A DNA stretch of 64,000 bases from Chitinophagaceae bacterium 26-R-25 (GCA_029906195.1 JARWSJ010000001.1:2418001-2482000), one strand, 5' to 3'. Shown: positions 37,552 through 45,962, counted from the first letter of the stretch. Translations and numbers: made by a program. Notes: generated by a model not told the origin, from the letters alone.

Positions 37552-38931
37552 ATGAAAAAAAGTATCGCGATTGGATTGCTTTTATGCTGTTCGTTGTTTG
37601 CAGGCGCGCAGGATACAAAAATATTTAAGGAGACTGCTGCTCAAAAAGAGAGCCGTCTGAAATGGTGGACCGATGGTCGTTTTGGCATGTTCATACATTG
37701 GGGGCTGTATTCTTTGCCGGCAAGACATGAGTGGGTAAAAATGTACGAACGCATAACGAATGAAGACTATCAAAAATATTTCGACAATTTTAACCCTGAC
37801 GAGTTTGATCCCCAAAAATGGGCGAAAGAAGCCAAAGCGGCGGGTATGAAATATGCGGTGCTTACAACAAAACATCATGAAGGATTTTGCCTGTTCGATT
37901 CAAAATATACCGACTATAAGGCAACGAACACACCGGCACATCGCGACCTTGTAAAGGAATTTGTAGATGCTTTCCGGGCAGAAGGAATAAAGGTGGGTTT
38001 TTACTACTCGTTACTTGACTGGCACCATCCGGATTATACAATTGACGATTGCCATCCACAACGCCCGGCAGACAGCCTTAGCAACGAAGAAAAAGATGCT
38101 TATTATCTACGTGTAAACAAAGGGCGCGATATGAAAAAATATCAGCAATATATGAAGGACCAGATCACGGAACTGCTTACAAAATACGGAAAGATCGATA
38201 TCCTTTGGTTAGACTGGACCTGGGGAAAGGAAAGTAAACATGGTAAACATCCACAAGACTGGGATGCACTGAACCTGATAAAACTGGTAAGAAAATTACA
38301 GCCTGGAATCCTTGTGAACAACAGGTTAGGGCTTGATCAGGATGGATATGCAGATGGCGGCGATTTTGTGACGCCCGAGCAGGTAAAACCATCAGAGCTA
38401 TTACCGTATAAAGGAAAATATTGGGAAACCTGCCAAACATTCTCAGGCTCCTGGGGATACTACCGTGATGAAAACACCTGGAAAAACCAACGTCAGTTAC
38501 TCGATCTGTTAATCACCTCCACAGCCAATGGTGGTAACCTCATATTAAATGTTGGCCCTACAGCTCGTGGAGAGTTTGATTATCGCGCTAAAAGAGCGTT
38601 GGACAGCCTGGCATACTGGATGAATGAAAACAATCAGGCTATCTATAATTGCACCTTTCCGCCTGCAGAATATAATATACCAGAATCGATGGGCGAAAGG
38701 CTGACATACAATCCGACTACAAAGAAGTTATACCTGCATCTTTTCAGTTATCCCGCAGATGGACAACTTGTATTGCCTAATTATAGTGGCAAAATAAAGT
38801 ATGCGCAATTGCTAAATGATCATTCTGAAGTAGCATTTAAAACCGGCGCTAACAATTCAGACTTGATTTTAAAACTTCCCAAAAACAAACCGCCTTATGA
38901 AGTTCCGGTAATTGAATTTAGTTTGAAATAG
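37552..38931 (+). CDS. GH29 alpha-L-fucosidase
   Basis: A 459-residue secreted glycosidase. The ATG at 37552 gives a signal peptide ending FAGAQ; a longer frame upstream has no such logic. The GH29 catalytic domain shows RFGMFIHWGLYSLPARHEW, LTTKHHEGFCLFDS and GFYYSLLDWHHPDY. The nucleophile is the Asp (221) in ILWLDWTWG. It would release alpha-linked fucose from plant or host-type glycans. It stands alone with its own terminator and is not part of an obvious utilisation locus. Confidence 0.92.
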   Translation: MKKSIAIGLLLCCSLFAGAQDTKIFKETAAQKESRLKWWTDGRFGMFIHWGLYSLPARHEWVKMYERITNEDYQKYFDNFNPDEFDPQKWAKEAKAAGMKYAVLTTKHHEGFCLFDSKYTDYKATNTPAHRDLVKEFVDAFRAEGIKVGFYYSLLDWHHPDYTIDDCHPQRPADSLSNEEKDAYYLRVNKGRDMKKYQQYMKDQITELLTKYGKIDILWLDWTWGKESKHGKHPQDWDALNLIKLVRKLQPGILVNNRLGLDQDGYADGGDFVTPEQVKPSELLPYKGKYWETCQTFSGSWGYYRDENTWKNQRQLLDLLITSTANGGNLILNVGPTARGEFDYRAKRALDSLAYWMNENNQAIYNCTFPPAEYNIPESMGERLTYNPTTKKLYLHLFSYPADGQLVLPNYSGKIKYAQLLNDHSEVAFKTGANNSDLILKLPKNKPPYEVPVIEFSLK

Positions 38932-38976
38932 AGACGATAGCATCCAATCTATAAATCTGATAAATAAATGGTAATG

Positions 38977-38997
38977 GGCAGTCTATGACTGCCTTTT
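38977..38997 (+). terminator. Intrinsic terminator of the fucosidase gene
   Basis: GGCAGTC and GACTGCC form a 7-bp stem with a 3-nt loop, directly followed by TTTT. It lies 45 nt after the stop. Confidence 0.75.
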
Positions 38998-39118
38998 ATC
39001 ATTTTATCGCGGCATGGCCAAGATAGTATTTGTCGAGGACCTTGAATAGATAATGTAAGGTGTGCACATGGCATAAAAGTATATCGAGCGCCTGATCAAC
39101 GGAGAACAATGGGAATAA

Positions 39119-39155
39119 AAAAAGCCAAAACACTATTTAAGTATTCTGGCTTTTT
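39119..39155 (-). terminator. Terminator behind degenerate tRNA copy A
   Basis: On the minus strand, AGCCAGAATACTT pairs with AGTGTTTTGGCT and is followed by seven T residues. It is nearly identical to the hairpin at 39245-39276. Confidence 0.8.
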
Positions 39156-39157
39156 AG

Positions 39158-39232
39158 TGGGAGTTGACGGGCTCGAACGGCCGACCCTTCCGGCTTACAA
39201 CCGGAATGCTCTGAGACAACTGAGCACTCAAA
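39158..39232 (-). pseudogene. Degenerate tRNA-Val-like copy A
   Basis: The 3' half is that of tRNA-Val (T-arm TTCGAGCCCG and acceptor strand AACTCCC), but the 5' acceptor strand no longer pairs and the D-loop is altered. The anticodon arm is replaced by TCCGG/CCGGA with loop TTGTAAG, which would read GTA. It does not fit a true tRNA-Tyr, which has a long variable arm. It is most likely a decayed duplicate. Confidence 0.7.
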
Positions 39233-39244
39233 TACAGTAAATAA

Positions 39245-39276
39245 AAAAGCCAAAACACTTTTAAGTATTTTGGCTT
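39245..39276 (-). terminator. Terminator behind tRNA-Val copy B
   Basis: A GCCAAAATACTT / AAGTGTTTTGGC stem followed by TTTTTT on the minus strand, just past the 3' end of the tRNA. Confidence 0.85.
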
Positions 39277-39282
39277 AGGTTG

Positions 39283-39357
39283 TGGGAGTTGACGGGCTCG
39301 AACCGCCGACCCTCTGCTTGTAAGGCAGATGCTCTGAACCAACTGAGCTAAACTCCC
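39283..39357 (-). tRNA. tRNA-Val(TAC), copy B
   Basis: A 75-nt cloverleaf. The acceptor stem is GGGAGTT/AACTCCC, the D-arm GCTC...GAGC, the anticodon stem TCTGC/GCAGA with loop CTTACAA (anticodon TAC), and the T-arm GGCGG TTCGAGC CCGTC. The discriminator is A, and CCA is not encoded. All stems pair, and the sequence is identical to copy D. Confidence 0.95.
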
Positions 39358-39387
39358 AAGTATTTAATATAGTCTATTCAATCAAGT

Positions 39388-39462
39388 CCGGGTATCATAA
39401 CTGACACCGACCACTTCCGATTGTTAGATCGGAATGCTCTGAACCAACTGAGCTAAACTCCC
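39388..39462 (-). pseudogene. Degenerate tRNA-Val-like copy C
   Basis: The 5' half is perfect tRNA-Val (GGGAGTTTAGCTCAGTTGG and on to GAGC), but the anticodon arm is TTCCGAT...ATCGGAA with a loop that is too short or long for a tRNA. The T-arm and 3' acceptor strand are unrecognisable. It mirrors copy A, which keeps the opposite half. Confidence 0.7.
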
Positions 39463-39496
39463 TCTTGTAAGAACTTTTATAACAGAAAATCTGAAT

Positions 39497-39538
39497 AAAA
39501 AAACCGAAACTCATCTTTATAGAATTTCGGCTTTTTTT
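39497..39538 (-). terminator. Terminator behind tRNA-Val copy D
   Basis: On the minus strand AGCCGAAA pairs with TTTCGGTT across a 15-nt loop and is followed by a T run. It starts within a few bases of the tRNA 3' end. Confidence 0.8.
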
Positions 39539-39539
39539 G

Positions 39540-39614
39540 TGGGAGTTGACGGGCTCGAACCGCCGACCCTCTGCTTGTAAGGCAGATGCTCTGAACCAAC
39601 TGAGCTAAACTCCC
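39540..39614 (-). tRNA. tRNA-Val(TAC), copy D
   Basis: Identical to copy B over 75 nt, with anticodon TAC and all stems intact. It is the promoter-proximal copy in the direction of transcription. Confidence 0.95.
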
Positions 39615-39676
39615 ATTTCTGTAAGAACTTCCCCGTTATCAACGTTTTGCGTTACCGTTTTTCGTTGTTGGGAGTG

Positions 39677-39705
39677 CAAAGATAAGGTTGAAAATGTTTC
39701 TGCAA
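39677..39705 (-). promoter_or_regulatory. Promoter of the tRNA-Val cluster
   Basis: On the minus strand, TTG (39705-39703), an 18-nt spacer and TATCTTTG (39684-39677), a match to TAnnTTTG. It lies about 60 nt before the 5' end of copy D. As each unit has its own terminator, only the first copy may be strongly expressed from it. Confidence 0.6.
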
Positions 39706-39815
39706 AATTTTTATTCCTGTTTTTTAAAAGAATTTCATCTTTTTATTTCCTTAATATTTTGAAACTGAATTAAAAGTAGCAGAATGGCACATTCGAATCC
39801 AAGACATTTACTTTT

Positions 39816-40244
39816 CTACGATTCAGCGTCTCTCTTTTTACCGCCTACAAATGCAACTATAACTCCTACCACCACAGCTCCAACCAAACCAGCCGCCGCA
39901 TTTGCATAACCCAGATAGGCCACAAATGACGCAAAAAACAAAATAAAAATAACCAATACCAGCGCAAACCATTGCCCTCTTTTAATTATGCTGACTTTAT
40001 TTTTTTCTATTTCAAATACCTTTTCTGAAGATGATAGGTTAAGTTCCAATCGTGCTTTTTGCTCCCTTTCAGCCATTGAAATAATCCTGTCAGCGAAGCC
40101 GGGATTAACTTCATTATAGCGCTGCAGCTCATTTGCCGGCGGAATTGGTCCTTGATGATATTGCATGTGAGCAGTTAAAACATCGCCATTTTTCTCAGAA
40201 TTTCTGTGGTGCTGATTGGGAATTGGGCTTTGCCTACTATTCAT
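39816..40244 (-). CDS. DUF2335-like membrane protein
   Basis: A 142-residue protein starting at the ATG at 40244, which overlaps the stop of the small upstream gene (ATGAATAG). The conserved part is GPIPPANELQRYNEVNPGFADRIISMAEREQKAR, the DUF2335 signature, followed by two close membrane segments (about 95-135). DUF2335 proteins are small membrane proteins of unknown role, often paired with small partner genes. A longer start at 40277 is possible but would run further into the upstream gene. Confidence 0.8.
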   Translation of the reverse strand: MNSRQSPIPNQHHRNSEKNGDVLTAHMQYHQGPIPPANELQRYNEVNPGFADRIISMAEREQKARLELNLSSSEKVFEIEKNKVSIIKRGQWFALVLVIFILFFASFVAYLGYANAAAGLVGAVVVGVIVAFVGGKKRDAES

Positions 40245-40443
40245 TCTTTCCTTTTTCAAACGCTTGAGCAATGTCATTTCCTACGCTTTGCCAATCGTTG
40301 AAAATATTGACTTCGTCCGTCTCTTGATTTGTATTTTGATATTTGGACAACTTTTTTCTAAAATCATCCGACGAATCTGTCAAACCAAAAGGAAATATTG
40401 AAAAGGACAACAAAACGTTAACCATATTGCTTATTCTTTTCAT
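40237..40443 (-). CDS. Small protein coupled to the DUF2335 gene
   Basis: A 68-residue protein with a hydrophobic start (MKRISNMVNVLLSFSIFPFG) and an acidic C-terminal half (DEVNIFNDWQSVGNDIAQAFEKGKNE). The stop overlaps the next ATG as ATGAATAG, a typical coupling arrangement. DWQSVGNDIAQAF resembles short helices found in partner proteins of this family, but I do not recognise a named domain. Confidence 0.55.
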   Translation of the reverse strand: MKRISNMVNVLLSFSIFPFGLTDSSDDFRKKLSKYQNTNQETDEVNIFNDWQSVGNDIAQAFEKGKNE

Positions 40444-40514
40444 AAATGTATAAGATTTGAAAACATTTGCAGTTTAGTAAAAGTACATAAATGTTATACA
40501 AAAGGATACATTTA

Positions 40515-40655
40515 AGAAGGAACGCAGATTGTCATGATCTTCATGATTTACTTTGATTGAAGAAAGCCTTTCCAGAAAAAAAATCATAACAAATCATGAC
40601 AATCTTGAAAATCTGTGTTCTCTATTATTTTCAAATACCCACATTTTCAAATTAG
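40515..40655. repeat. Paired inverted repeats (GAACGCAG and AATTTGAAAA families)
   Basis: GGAACGCAGATTGTCATGAT (40519-40540) faces ATCATGACAATCTTGAAAATCTGTGTTC (40592-40620). This is followed by a separate AATTTGAAAATGTGGG arm that includes the TAA stop of the prenyl synthase. Confidence 0.8.
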
Positions 40656-41617
40656 TACTCCCTCTGCATCAAAGCATAAGTCAATTGCCTCAGCGGTTCC
40701 TTTCTTACGTTTAATACAGCTATTTCTTCAAGGTGCTGAAATGCTTTTTCCATGTACTGCTCTTTCAAAGAAATAGCCCATTTGTCAACGCCAAGTGACC
40801 TGAAAATTTCCAGCACTCTTTCAACCTTATCATCAGGATTTTCTTTCATGAGTTTTGTAAGCTGCTCCAGCTGATCGTCATCACAGCTTTCCAGCGCTTT
40901 GATCATTAAGAAGGTTTTCTTGTTCACCTTAATATCTCCCCCAGCCTGCTTGCCTACTTTTGCAGGATCTCCAAATGCGTCGAGGTAGTCATCCTGTATC
41001 TGGAAGCTGATGCCGAGATTTCTGCCAAACTCATACATGTGTTGCTGGTTGCCATCGCCGGCCCCACCAAGAATAGCACCCAACTTCAAACTTGCAGCGA
41101 GCAAAACTGACGTTTTGAGTTCGATCATGTGCAGGTACTCATCCATGTTCACATCCATATTGTGCTCAAAATCCATGTCAAGCTGCTGCCCTTCGCACAC
41201 CTCCTTCGCCGTTTTGTTAAAGAGATGTATCACTTTTTGAAGATGGCCGCTTTTCATTCGATTGAGGTAGTCATAAGCAGTCACAAGCATCACATCGCCA
41301 GCCAGCAAAGCAGTGGGTTCTCCGTATTTAATATGAACGGTTGTGAGGCCACGCCGCAAGGGCGCTTTGTCCATTATATCGTCGTGAATAAGTGTAAAGT
41401 TGTGAAACAACTCAATAGCAGTCGCCACATTCCAGGTATCTTCTATGATATCATCGAAAAGCTCGTTCGCCATCAAACACATCACAGGGCGAATACGTTT
41501 TCCACCTAATGATAAAAAATAATCAGCCGGTTCATACAGCGTCACAGGCTTGCCCGTAAAATGTTTGGTATTGAATCTGTCAATAAAAAGCTTACTCAAT
41601 GTTTCAAATGTATGCAT
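40652..41617 (-). CDS. Polyprenyl (geranylgeranyl/farnesyl-type) diphosphate synthase
   Basis: A 321-residue trans-prenyl transferase. The first Asp-rich motif is TLIHDDIMDKAPLRRG (DDxxD at 79-83) and the second FQIQDDYLDAFGD. LSLGGKRIRPVMCLMANELF is the canonical KRIRP substrate loop. It makes C15-C20 or longer isoprenoid diphosphates for quinones or carotenoids. Chain length cannot be told from sequence alone. No partner terpenoid gene is nearby. Confidence 0.92.
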   Translation of the reverse strand: MHTFETLSKLFIDRFNTKHFTGKPVTLYEPADYFLSLGGKRIRPVMCLMANELFDDIIEDTWNVATAIELFHNFTLIHDDIMDKAPLRRGLTTVHIKYGEPTALLAGDVMLVTAYDYLNRMKSGHLQKVIHLFNKTAKEVCEGQQLDMDFEHNMDVNMDEYLHMIELKTSVLLAASLKLGAILGGAGDGNQQHMYEFGRNLGISFQIQDDYLDAFGDPAKVGKQAGGDIKVNKKTFLMIKALESCDDDQLEQLTKLMKENPDDKVERVLEIFRSLGVDKWAISLKEQYMEKAFQHLEEIAVLNVRKEPLRQLTYALMQREY

Positions 41618-41644
41618 GCACCGGGTTGTTTGTGGTGCAAAATA

Positions 41645-41876
41645 GGTGGTTAATTTGAGAATTTGAAAATATGGGAATTTGAAAATGGGAAGACGGAACG
41701 CAGATTTTCAAGATTATCAAGATTTGTTATGATTTTTTGATTTGAGATTGGAGGTTTAATAAGCTTCGTCAAATTTCAATCATCAATAATCATGATAATC
41801 TTGAAAATCTGCGTTCTACTTTGAGGCCGCACACAAAGAATTTTCAAATTTTCAAATCAACACATTTTCAAATTCA
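41645..41876. repeat. Nested paired word repeats between phosphoesterase and prenyl synthase
   Basis: The outer AATTTGAGAATTTGAAAAT (41652-41683) faces TTTTCAAATTTTCAAAT (41837-41870). The inner GGAACGCAGATTTTCAAGATTATC (41694-41722) faces ATGATAATCTTGAAAATCTGCGTTC (41790-41816). The conserved GCCGCACACAAAGAATTTTC box is at 41826-41845. Confidence 0.85.
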
Positions 41877-42716
41877 TGGCATTTTCGCAGGTATGGAATC
41901 AAGAACATAGTACTTACTCGTGATAGTCCCTCCATTCACCTGAGCAATGCGAAAACCCGAGGAATCCTGGCCCAGCGGCTTTCCTACAGGACCGGTAGTT
42001 GTTATTTCGAGGCTATCGCTTTTTCCAAAAAAGTTACGGTGAAGGTGGCCCGCAAAAATGTATTTGACGCCATTGGCTTTTAGCAGGTCGAGATATCTTT
42101 TTCTCGTTGCCGTCGGAATATTAAAATAGCCATCACCCTCTTCTGCCCTTTCAATGAATAATGGATGATGCATGAACACCACTTTGTTTTTGTATGATTT
42201 ATTGGAGGCGGAATCCAATGTTCTGATCAGCCACTCTTCTTGCGCTTTTGCTTTGTCCATTGCCTTTTCGGGACTGTGGAGGTAGTTAGAATTCAATACG
42301 ATTCCCAACATGTTGCCACAATGAAATGTATAGTAGTCGGGGCCAAAAGCGGCATTGTATGCATCAACATCTTGCGGAGTTGGCTCATTGCCCACGTCAT
42401 GGTTGCCCGGCACATTATACAACGGAATATCGGAATCAAGTTGCCCGGCGATCCTTTTGTATTCGCCAATTTGAGCAGCATCAAACGTTTTGTGTACCAG
42501 GTCCCCTGTAACAATTACAAACGCAGGATGCAGGCGATTGGCTTTTTGAATGGCTTTTTCAAAATGAGCGGTCTCTATGTCAAATGATTTATTGTCTGTA
42601 TAAAAACCAAACTGCGGATCTGACATCTGCACGAAGAAAAATGAATCATCGGAATGTTTGGCTTTGCACGCTGAAAGCGCAATGATAAGGGGAACACAGA
42701 TTTTCAAGATCTTCAT
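41874..42716 (-). CDS. Calcineurin-like metallophosphoesterase lipoprotein
   Basis: A 280-residue exported phosphoesterase. A lipobox LIIALSAC places the lipid-anchored Cys at 17. Metal-binding motifs are MSDPQFGF, VTGDLVHK, NVPGNHDVGNE, FMHHPLF and FAGHLHRNF, the full set of the calcineurin-like fold. The substrate is unknown. The start codon and first residues (MKILKICVP) are encoded by one arm of an intergenic GAACGCAG-type repeat, so its signal peptide appears to have been taken from repeat sequence. Confidence 0.9.
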   Translation of the reverse strand: MKILKICVPLIIALSACKAKHSDDSFFFVQMSDPQFGFYTDNKSFDIETAHFEKAIQKANRLHPAFVIVTGDLVHKTFDAAQIGEYKRIAGQLDSDIPLYNVPGNHDVGNEPTPQDVDAYNAAFGPDYYTFHCGNMLGIVLNSNYLHSPEKAMDKAKAQEEWLIRTLDSASNKSYKNKVVFMHHPLFIERAEEGDGYFNIPTATRKRYLDLLKANGVKYIFAGHLHRNFFGKSDSLEITTTGPVGKPLGQDSSGFRIAQVNGGTITSKYYVLDSIPAKMP

Positions 42717-42870
42717 GATTTGCTATGATTTTTCTTAAATGATTTGAATACCCAACACATCATTAATAATACTCAAAAAATCTTATCAAATCATGACAAT
42801 CATGAAAATCTGCGTTCCATTCTAAAATGCTGCACGGAAACAATTTTCAAATTTTCAAATCTTCAAACTC
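42690..42870. repeat. Inverted repeat overlapping the phosphoesterase start
   Basis: GGGAACACAGATTTTCAAGAT (42691-42712, inside the coding region) faces AATCATGACAATCATGAAAATCTG and GCGTTCC (42790-42818). The GCTGCACGGAAACAATTTTC box (42829-42848) and an AATTTTCAAATTTTC arm follow. Confidence 0.85.
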
Positions 42871-42893
42871 TCACATTTCCGGTTTTTTCAAAT

Positions 42894-42900
42894 TACTTTG
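42894..42900 (+). promoter_or_regulatory. -7 element before the MscS-type gene
   Basis: TACTTTG, a TAnnTTTG match. It argues for translation starting at 42922 rather than at the upstream frame start near 42898, which it overlaps. No clear -33 TTG is seen. Confidence 0.45.
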
Positions 42901-42921
42901 CAGTCACAAGAAGAATCCTAC

Positions 42922-45345
42922 ATGAAAAAACTAAGACACATCAGACCAGTCGTTACTTTAATGTTTTTATTGTTGTGTGCAAGCCTGCAAAGAGGGGTTG
43001 CACAACGCACTCTTTCCCCCGAAGACTCTATTCGCAAAGCACAGATTCGCGATTCTATAGCGCTGAAGCAGCAGGCAGATACGGCAGTTTCGAAGATCGC
43101 GAGCAAGATTGAAACATACACGTTCACTATATCAAGATCATCCAACTATTTTAAACGAAGAATGGATACCACTAAAATTGCGGCAGGTATCCCTTCGATA
43201 GAAAAAAGCCTTACGTTCTTCAAAAACCGACTTGATAAAAATGACGCGGAAATGAACCTTCGCAACCTCAACACTTTTACCATCATGTTGCAGGAAATCG
43301 GTTCAAAGTTGGGTGATTGGCAAAAAAGCCTGGCTGACTACTCAGACCAGATCGTGAAAAGTAACCAGGAAGTGAAAAAGATCGTTAACGATGGCACTTT
43401 AAAACTAAACATTCCTGATACTTCCTTAAGCAGACAAGTTCAAAATGTGTTGAGAAAAGCACACAATCTTGATTCTCTGCAACAGCAAGCCATTACACGC
43501 ATCAACGTGATGAAGAACAAGGTTTCGATCAGCAGCTTGCTAATAAGTGATATGATGTCCGACCTTAATTTCCGCACAACAGCGTTCAAAACCGCTATGT
43601 GGGGAAAGGAAGAAGAACCACTGTATGGCATAAGACCTTCTGACTACAAACAATCTTTGTGGGATGTAATCACGAGCACATTTACAAGATCCATACGCGT
43701 TTTCAATATTTATACCGCTGGTAGCTGGGACACACGCAGCATTAACCTGCTGGTCCTGTTTGCTTTCCTTAGCTGGTGCTGGTTCAACTACAGACGTGTA
43801 AAAAAATATGCTGATGCTGAAAAAATACTCGGCCCACTGCATTTTCTGAATCACTCCGTTATCATATCGTGCCTCACCGCCTTTTTATGTGTGGGACCAT
43901 TCATGTATCCCAATCCACCAATGGTGTACATGCATGTAAACGAAGTGATCAGGTTGCTTTTAATAACGTATCTGTTGATGCCGTTCTTTACCCCTTCGGC
44001 AAGAACAAACTGGATCATCATGTCGATACTTTGGTTGTTCTTTGCTTTTGATGACCTCTTCCTGGAATCTGCATTTGGCGAACGTTTCTGGCTGATTATC
44101 GGAAGTACGGGAGTAGTATTGACATGCGTGAAAATGTTGCGTGAAAAGGGAGATATGTTTGTAAAACTGGATGAATCTCCTGTAAAAAAATCAATCACCA
44201 TTCTTACATTTTCGTTTGCTGCATTATCAATCATATTCAATATTACGGGCCGGGTTACGCTTGCGAAAATATTTGGTATCACTGCTGTTCAAAGTTTCAT
44301 TTTCGCCTTTACATTAAAAGCATTTAGCACCATTATTTTAGAAGCGGTATATCTGCAGTCCAAATCATTGCGTGAAAGCAGGTTCTCCGAGTTTCTTGTG
44401 TATGATGAATTAAAAACCAAATTGAGAAGAGCACTTTGGATCATTACCGGCATTTTGTTTTTGATCGCTTTCACGAAAAGCCTTACCATGTACGATTCGC
44501 TTTTCAAATTTCTTGACTGGTTCTTTAACAAAACGCGTTCCATCGGCAACATGCAATTCAGCTTCATGAGCATTGCCATTTTTGTATTTGTCATTTGGAT
44601 ATCCTCTATCATTTCACAATTCATCAATTTCTTTTTCGGCAGCAAACTCAGTGATAACACCAACAAGAGAAGCAACATAGGTTCTGTGATGCTGCTTGTA
44701 AGGCTGGCTGTTTGGGCGCTGGGTTTTATGATCGCCATCGCCGCAGCGGGTATTCCGCTTGATAAAATTTCCATTATGATCGGTGCCCTGGGTGTTGGTA
44801 TCGGTTTTGGGTTGCAAAATATTGTAAACAATCTCGTGTCAGGAATTATCCTCGCATTTGAAAGACCCATCCAGGTAGGTGATTACATCGAGATCGACGG
44901 CCGTGCAGGAACCGTTAAAGAAATAGGTGTCCGTTCGAGCAAGATCAGCAATGCCGATGGTGCAGACATCATTGTGCCAAATGGGGACATGCTTTCAAAA
45001 CACCTCATCAACTGGACGCTGCACAATCGCAACAAACGCATGGAAGTGGTTGTTGGCATTGCTTACGAGTCTGATGTGCGCAAAGCAAAAGAGATCATTG
45101 AAAACGTTTTGAAAAACAACAGCAAAGTGATGCAATCGCCGGCGTCTTCTGTACTGTTGAATAATTTCGGCGACAGCTCTGTAGATTTTAAGATCAATTT
45201 TTGGTCCTACGATCTTTCTGATGCGGGCACGTTACGCAGCAACATAATGATTGAAATTTTCGAGCAATTTGCCAAAGCCGGCATTGAAATTCCATATCCA
45301 AAACAAGACGTTTATATTAAAGGAATCGAGGGAAATAAGTCGTGA
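42922..45345 (+). CDS. Large MscS-family mechanosensitive channel
   Basis: An 807-residue inner-membrane channel of the MscS superfamily. A signal peptide is followed by a coiled, soluble periplasmic part (about 30-260) and about ten membrane segments. The conserved pore and beta domain begins at IGFGLQNIVNNLVSGIILAF and continues ERPIQVGDYIEIDGRAGTVKEIGVRSSKI, then VPNGDML. Size and layout resemble MscK/YbdG-like members rather than the 280-residue MscS. It would open on membrane tension to release osmolytes. The TGA stop lies in a TGAGTAGTGAGTTATGAG repeat. Confidence 0.92.
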   Translation: MKKLRHIRPVVTLMFLLLCASLQRGVAQRTLSPEDSIRKAQIRDSIALKQQADTAVSKIASKIETYTFTISRSSNYFKRRMDTTKIAAGIPSIEKSLTFFKNRLDKNDAEMNLRNLNTFTIMLQEIGSKLGDWQKSLADYSDQIVKSNQEVKKIVNDGTLKLNIPDTSLSRQVQNVLRKAHNLDSLQQQAITRINVMKNKVSISSLLISDMMSDLNFRTTAFKTAMWGKEEEPLYGIRPSDYKQSLWDVITSTFTRSIRVFNIYTAGSWDTRSINLLVLFAFLSWCWFNYRRVKKYADAEKILGPLHFLNHSVIISCLTAFLCVGPFMYPNPPMVYMHVNEVIRLLLITYLLMPFFTPSARTNWIIMSILWLFFAFDDLFLESAFGERFWLIIGSTGVVLTCVKMLREKGDMFVKLDESPVKKSITILTFSFAALSIIFNITGRVTLAKIFGITAVQSFIFAFTLKAFSTIILEAVYLQSKSLRESRFSEFLVYDELKTKLRRALWIITGILFLIAFTKSLTMYDSLFKFLDWFFNKTRSIGNMQFSFMSIAIFVFVIWISSIISQFINFFFGSKLSDNTNKRSNIGSVMLLVRLAVWALGFMIAIAAAGIPLDKISIMIGALGVGIGFGLQNIVNNLVSGIILAFERPIQVGDYIEIDGRAGTVKEIGVRSSKISNADGADIIVPNGDMLSKHLINWTLHNRNKRMEVVVGIAYESDVRKAKEIIENVLKNNSKVMQSPASSVLLNNFGDSSVDFKINFWSYDLSDAGTLRSNIMIEIFEQFAKAGIEIPYPKQDVYIKGIEGNKS

Positions 45346-45440
45346 GTTTTGAGTAGTGAGTTATGAGCAAGGGAACCCGAAACTTATAACTCACTACTTC
45401 CAACTCAAAACTCATAACGCACCACTCAAAACTCATGACA
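45342..45440. repeat. Paired inverted word repeat (GAGTAGTGAG family)
   Basis: GTGAGTTTTGAGTAGTGAGTTATGAG (45342-45367) faces CTTATAACTCACTACTTCC and AACTCATAACGCACC (45381-45424). It contains the MscS stop and ends with the acetyltransferase ATG embedded in the word CAAAACTCATGAC. Confidence 0.85.
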
Positions 45441-45962
45441 ATAAACTGCGGAACATTCGTCCTTCGCTATTTGCATGCAAATGATGCGGAGAGCATTGCA
45501 CGTTATGCAAATAATATCAAGATCAAAAACAATCTCAGGGATAGTTTTCCGCATCCTTATACCATTGAAGATGCAAGAATTTTTCTTTCGCGAAAAAAAG
45601 CACTGCCGACAGAATTAGCGATTGAATACAATGGAGAATGCATCGGTGTTATCGGCATTATTTTACAGGAAGATATTTATCGCAAAAATGCAGAGTTTGG
45701 GTACTGGTTGGGAGAGCCTTTTTGGGGAAAGGGAATAATGACAACAGCTGCCAAACATGCGATCCCACATTTCTTCAAGACATTTAATCTCGAACGTTTG
45801 TTTGCCTGTGTATTTGAATGGAACGCAGGTTCTATGAAAGTGCTGGAAAACGCTGGCTTCAAGTTTGACTGTGTTTTTGAAAAATCAGTTTTCAAGAACA
45901 ATCAACTGATTAATGAACACAGGTATAGTTTGTTGAGGAGAGACTCGAAGCTTTACCACTAA
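45435..45962 (+). CDS. GNAT-family N-acetyltransferase
   Basis: A 175-residue RimJ-like acetyltransferase. It shows the acetyl-CoA loop EFGYWLGEPFWGKGIMTTAA and the GNAT motif B region LERLFACVFEWNAGSMKVLENAGFKFDCVFEKSVFKN, typical of proteins that acetylate ribosomal protein or small-molecule amines. The substrate is unknown. The final residues are encoded by a CCACTAAG word, giving His-stop (CAC-TAA). Both its start and end fall inside repeats. Confidence 0.9.
   Translation: MTINCGTFVLRYLHANDAESIARYANNIKIKNNLRDSFPHPYTIEDARIFLSRKKALPTELAIEYNGECIGVIGIILQEDIYRKNAEFGYWLGEPFWGKGIMTTAAKHAIPHFFKTFNLERLFACVFEWNAGSMKVLENAGFKFDCVFEKSVFKNNQLINEHRYSLLRRDSKLYH

Noticed and set aside
39158-39232. Copy A as a functional tRNA-Tyr because its loop shows GTA
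   Set aside because: The acceptor stem does not pair and there is no long variable arm.
44289-44870. 194-codon frame on the minus strand inside the MscS gene
   Set aside because: It is the antisense of the conserved pore region and lacks protein-like features.
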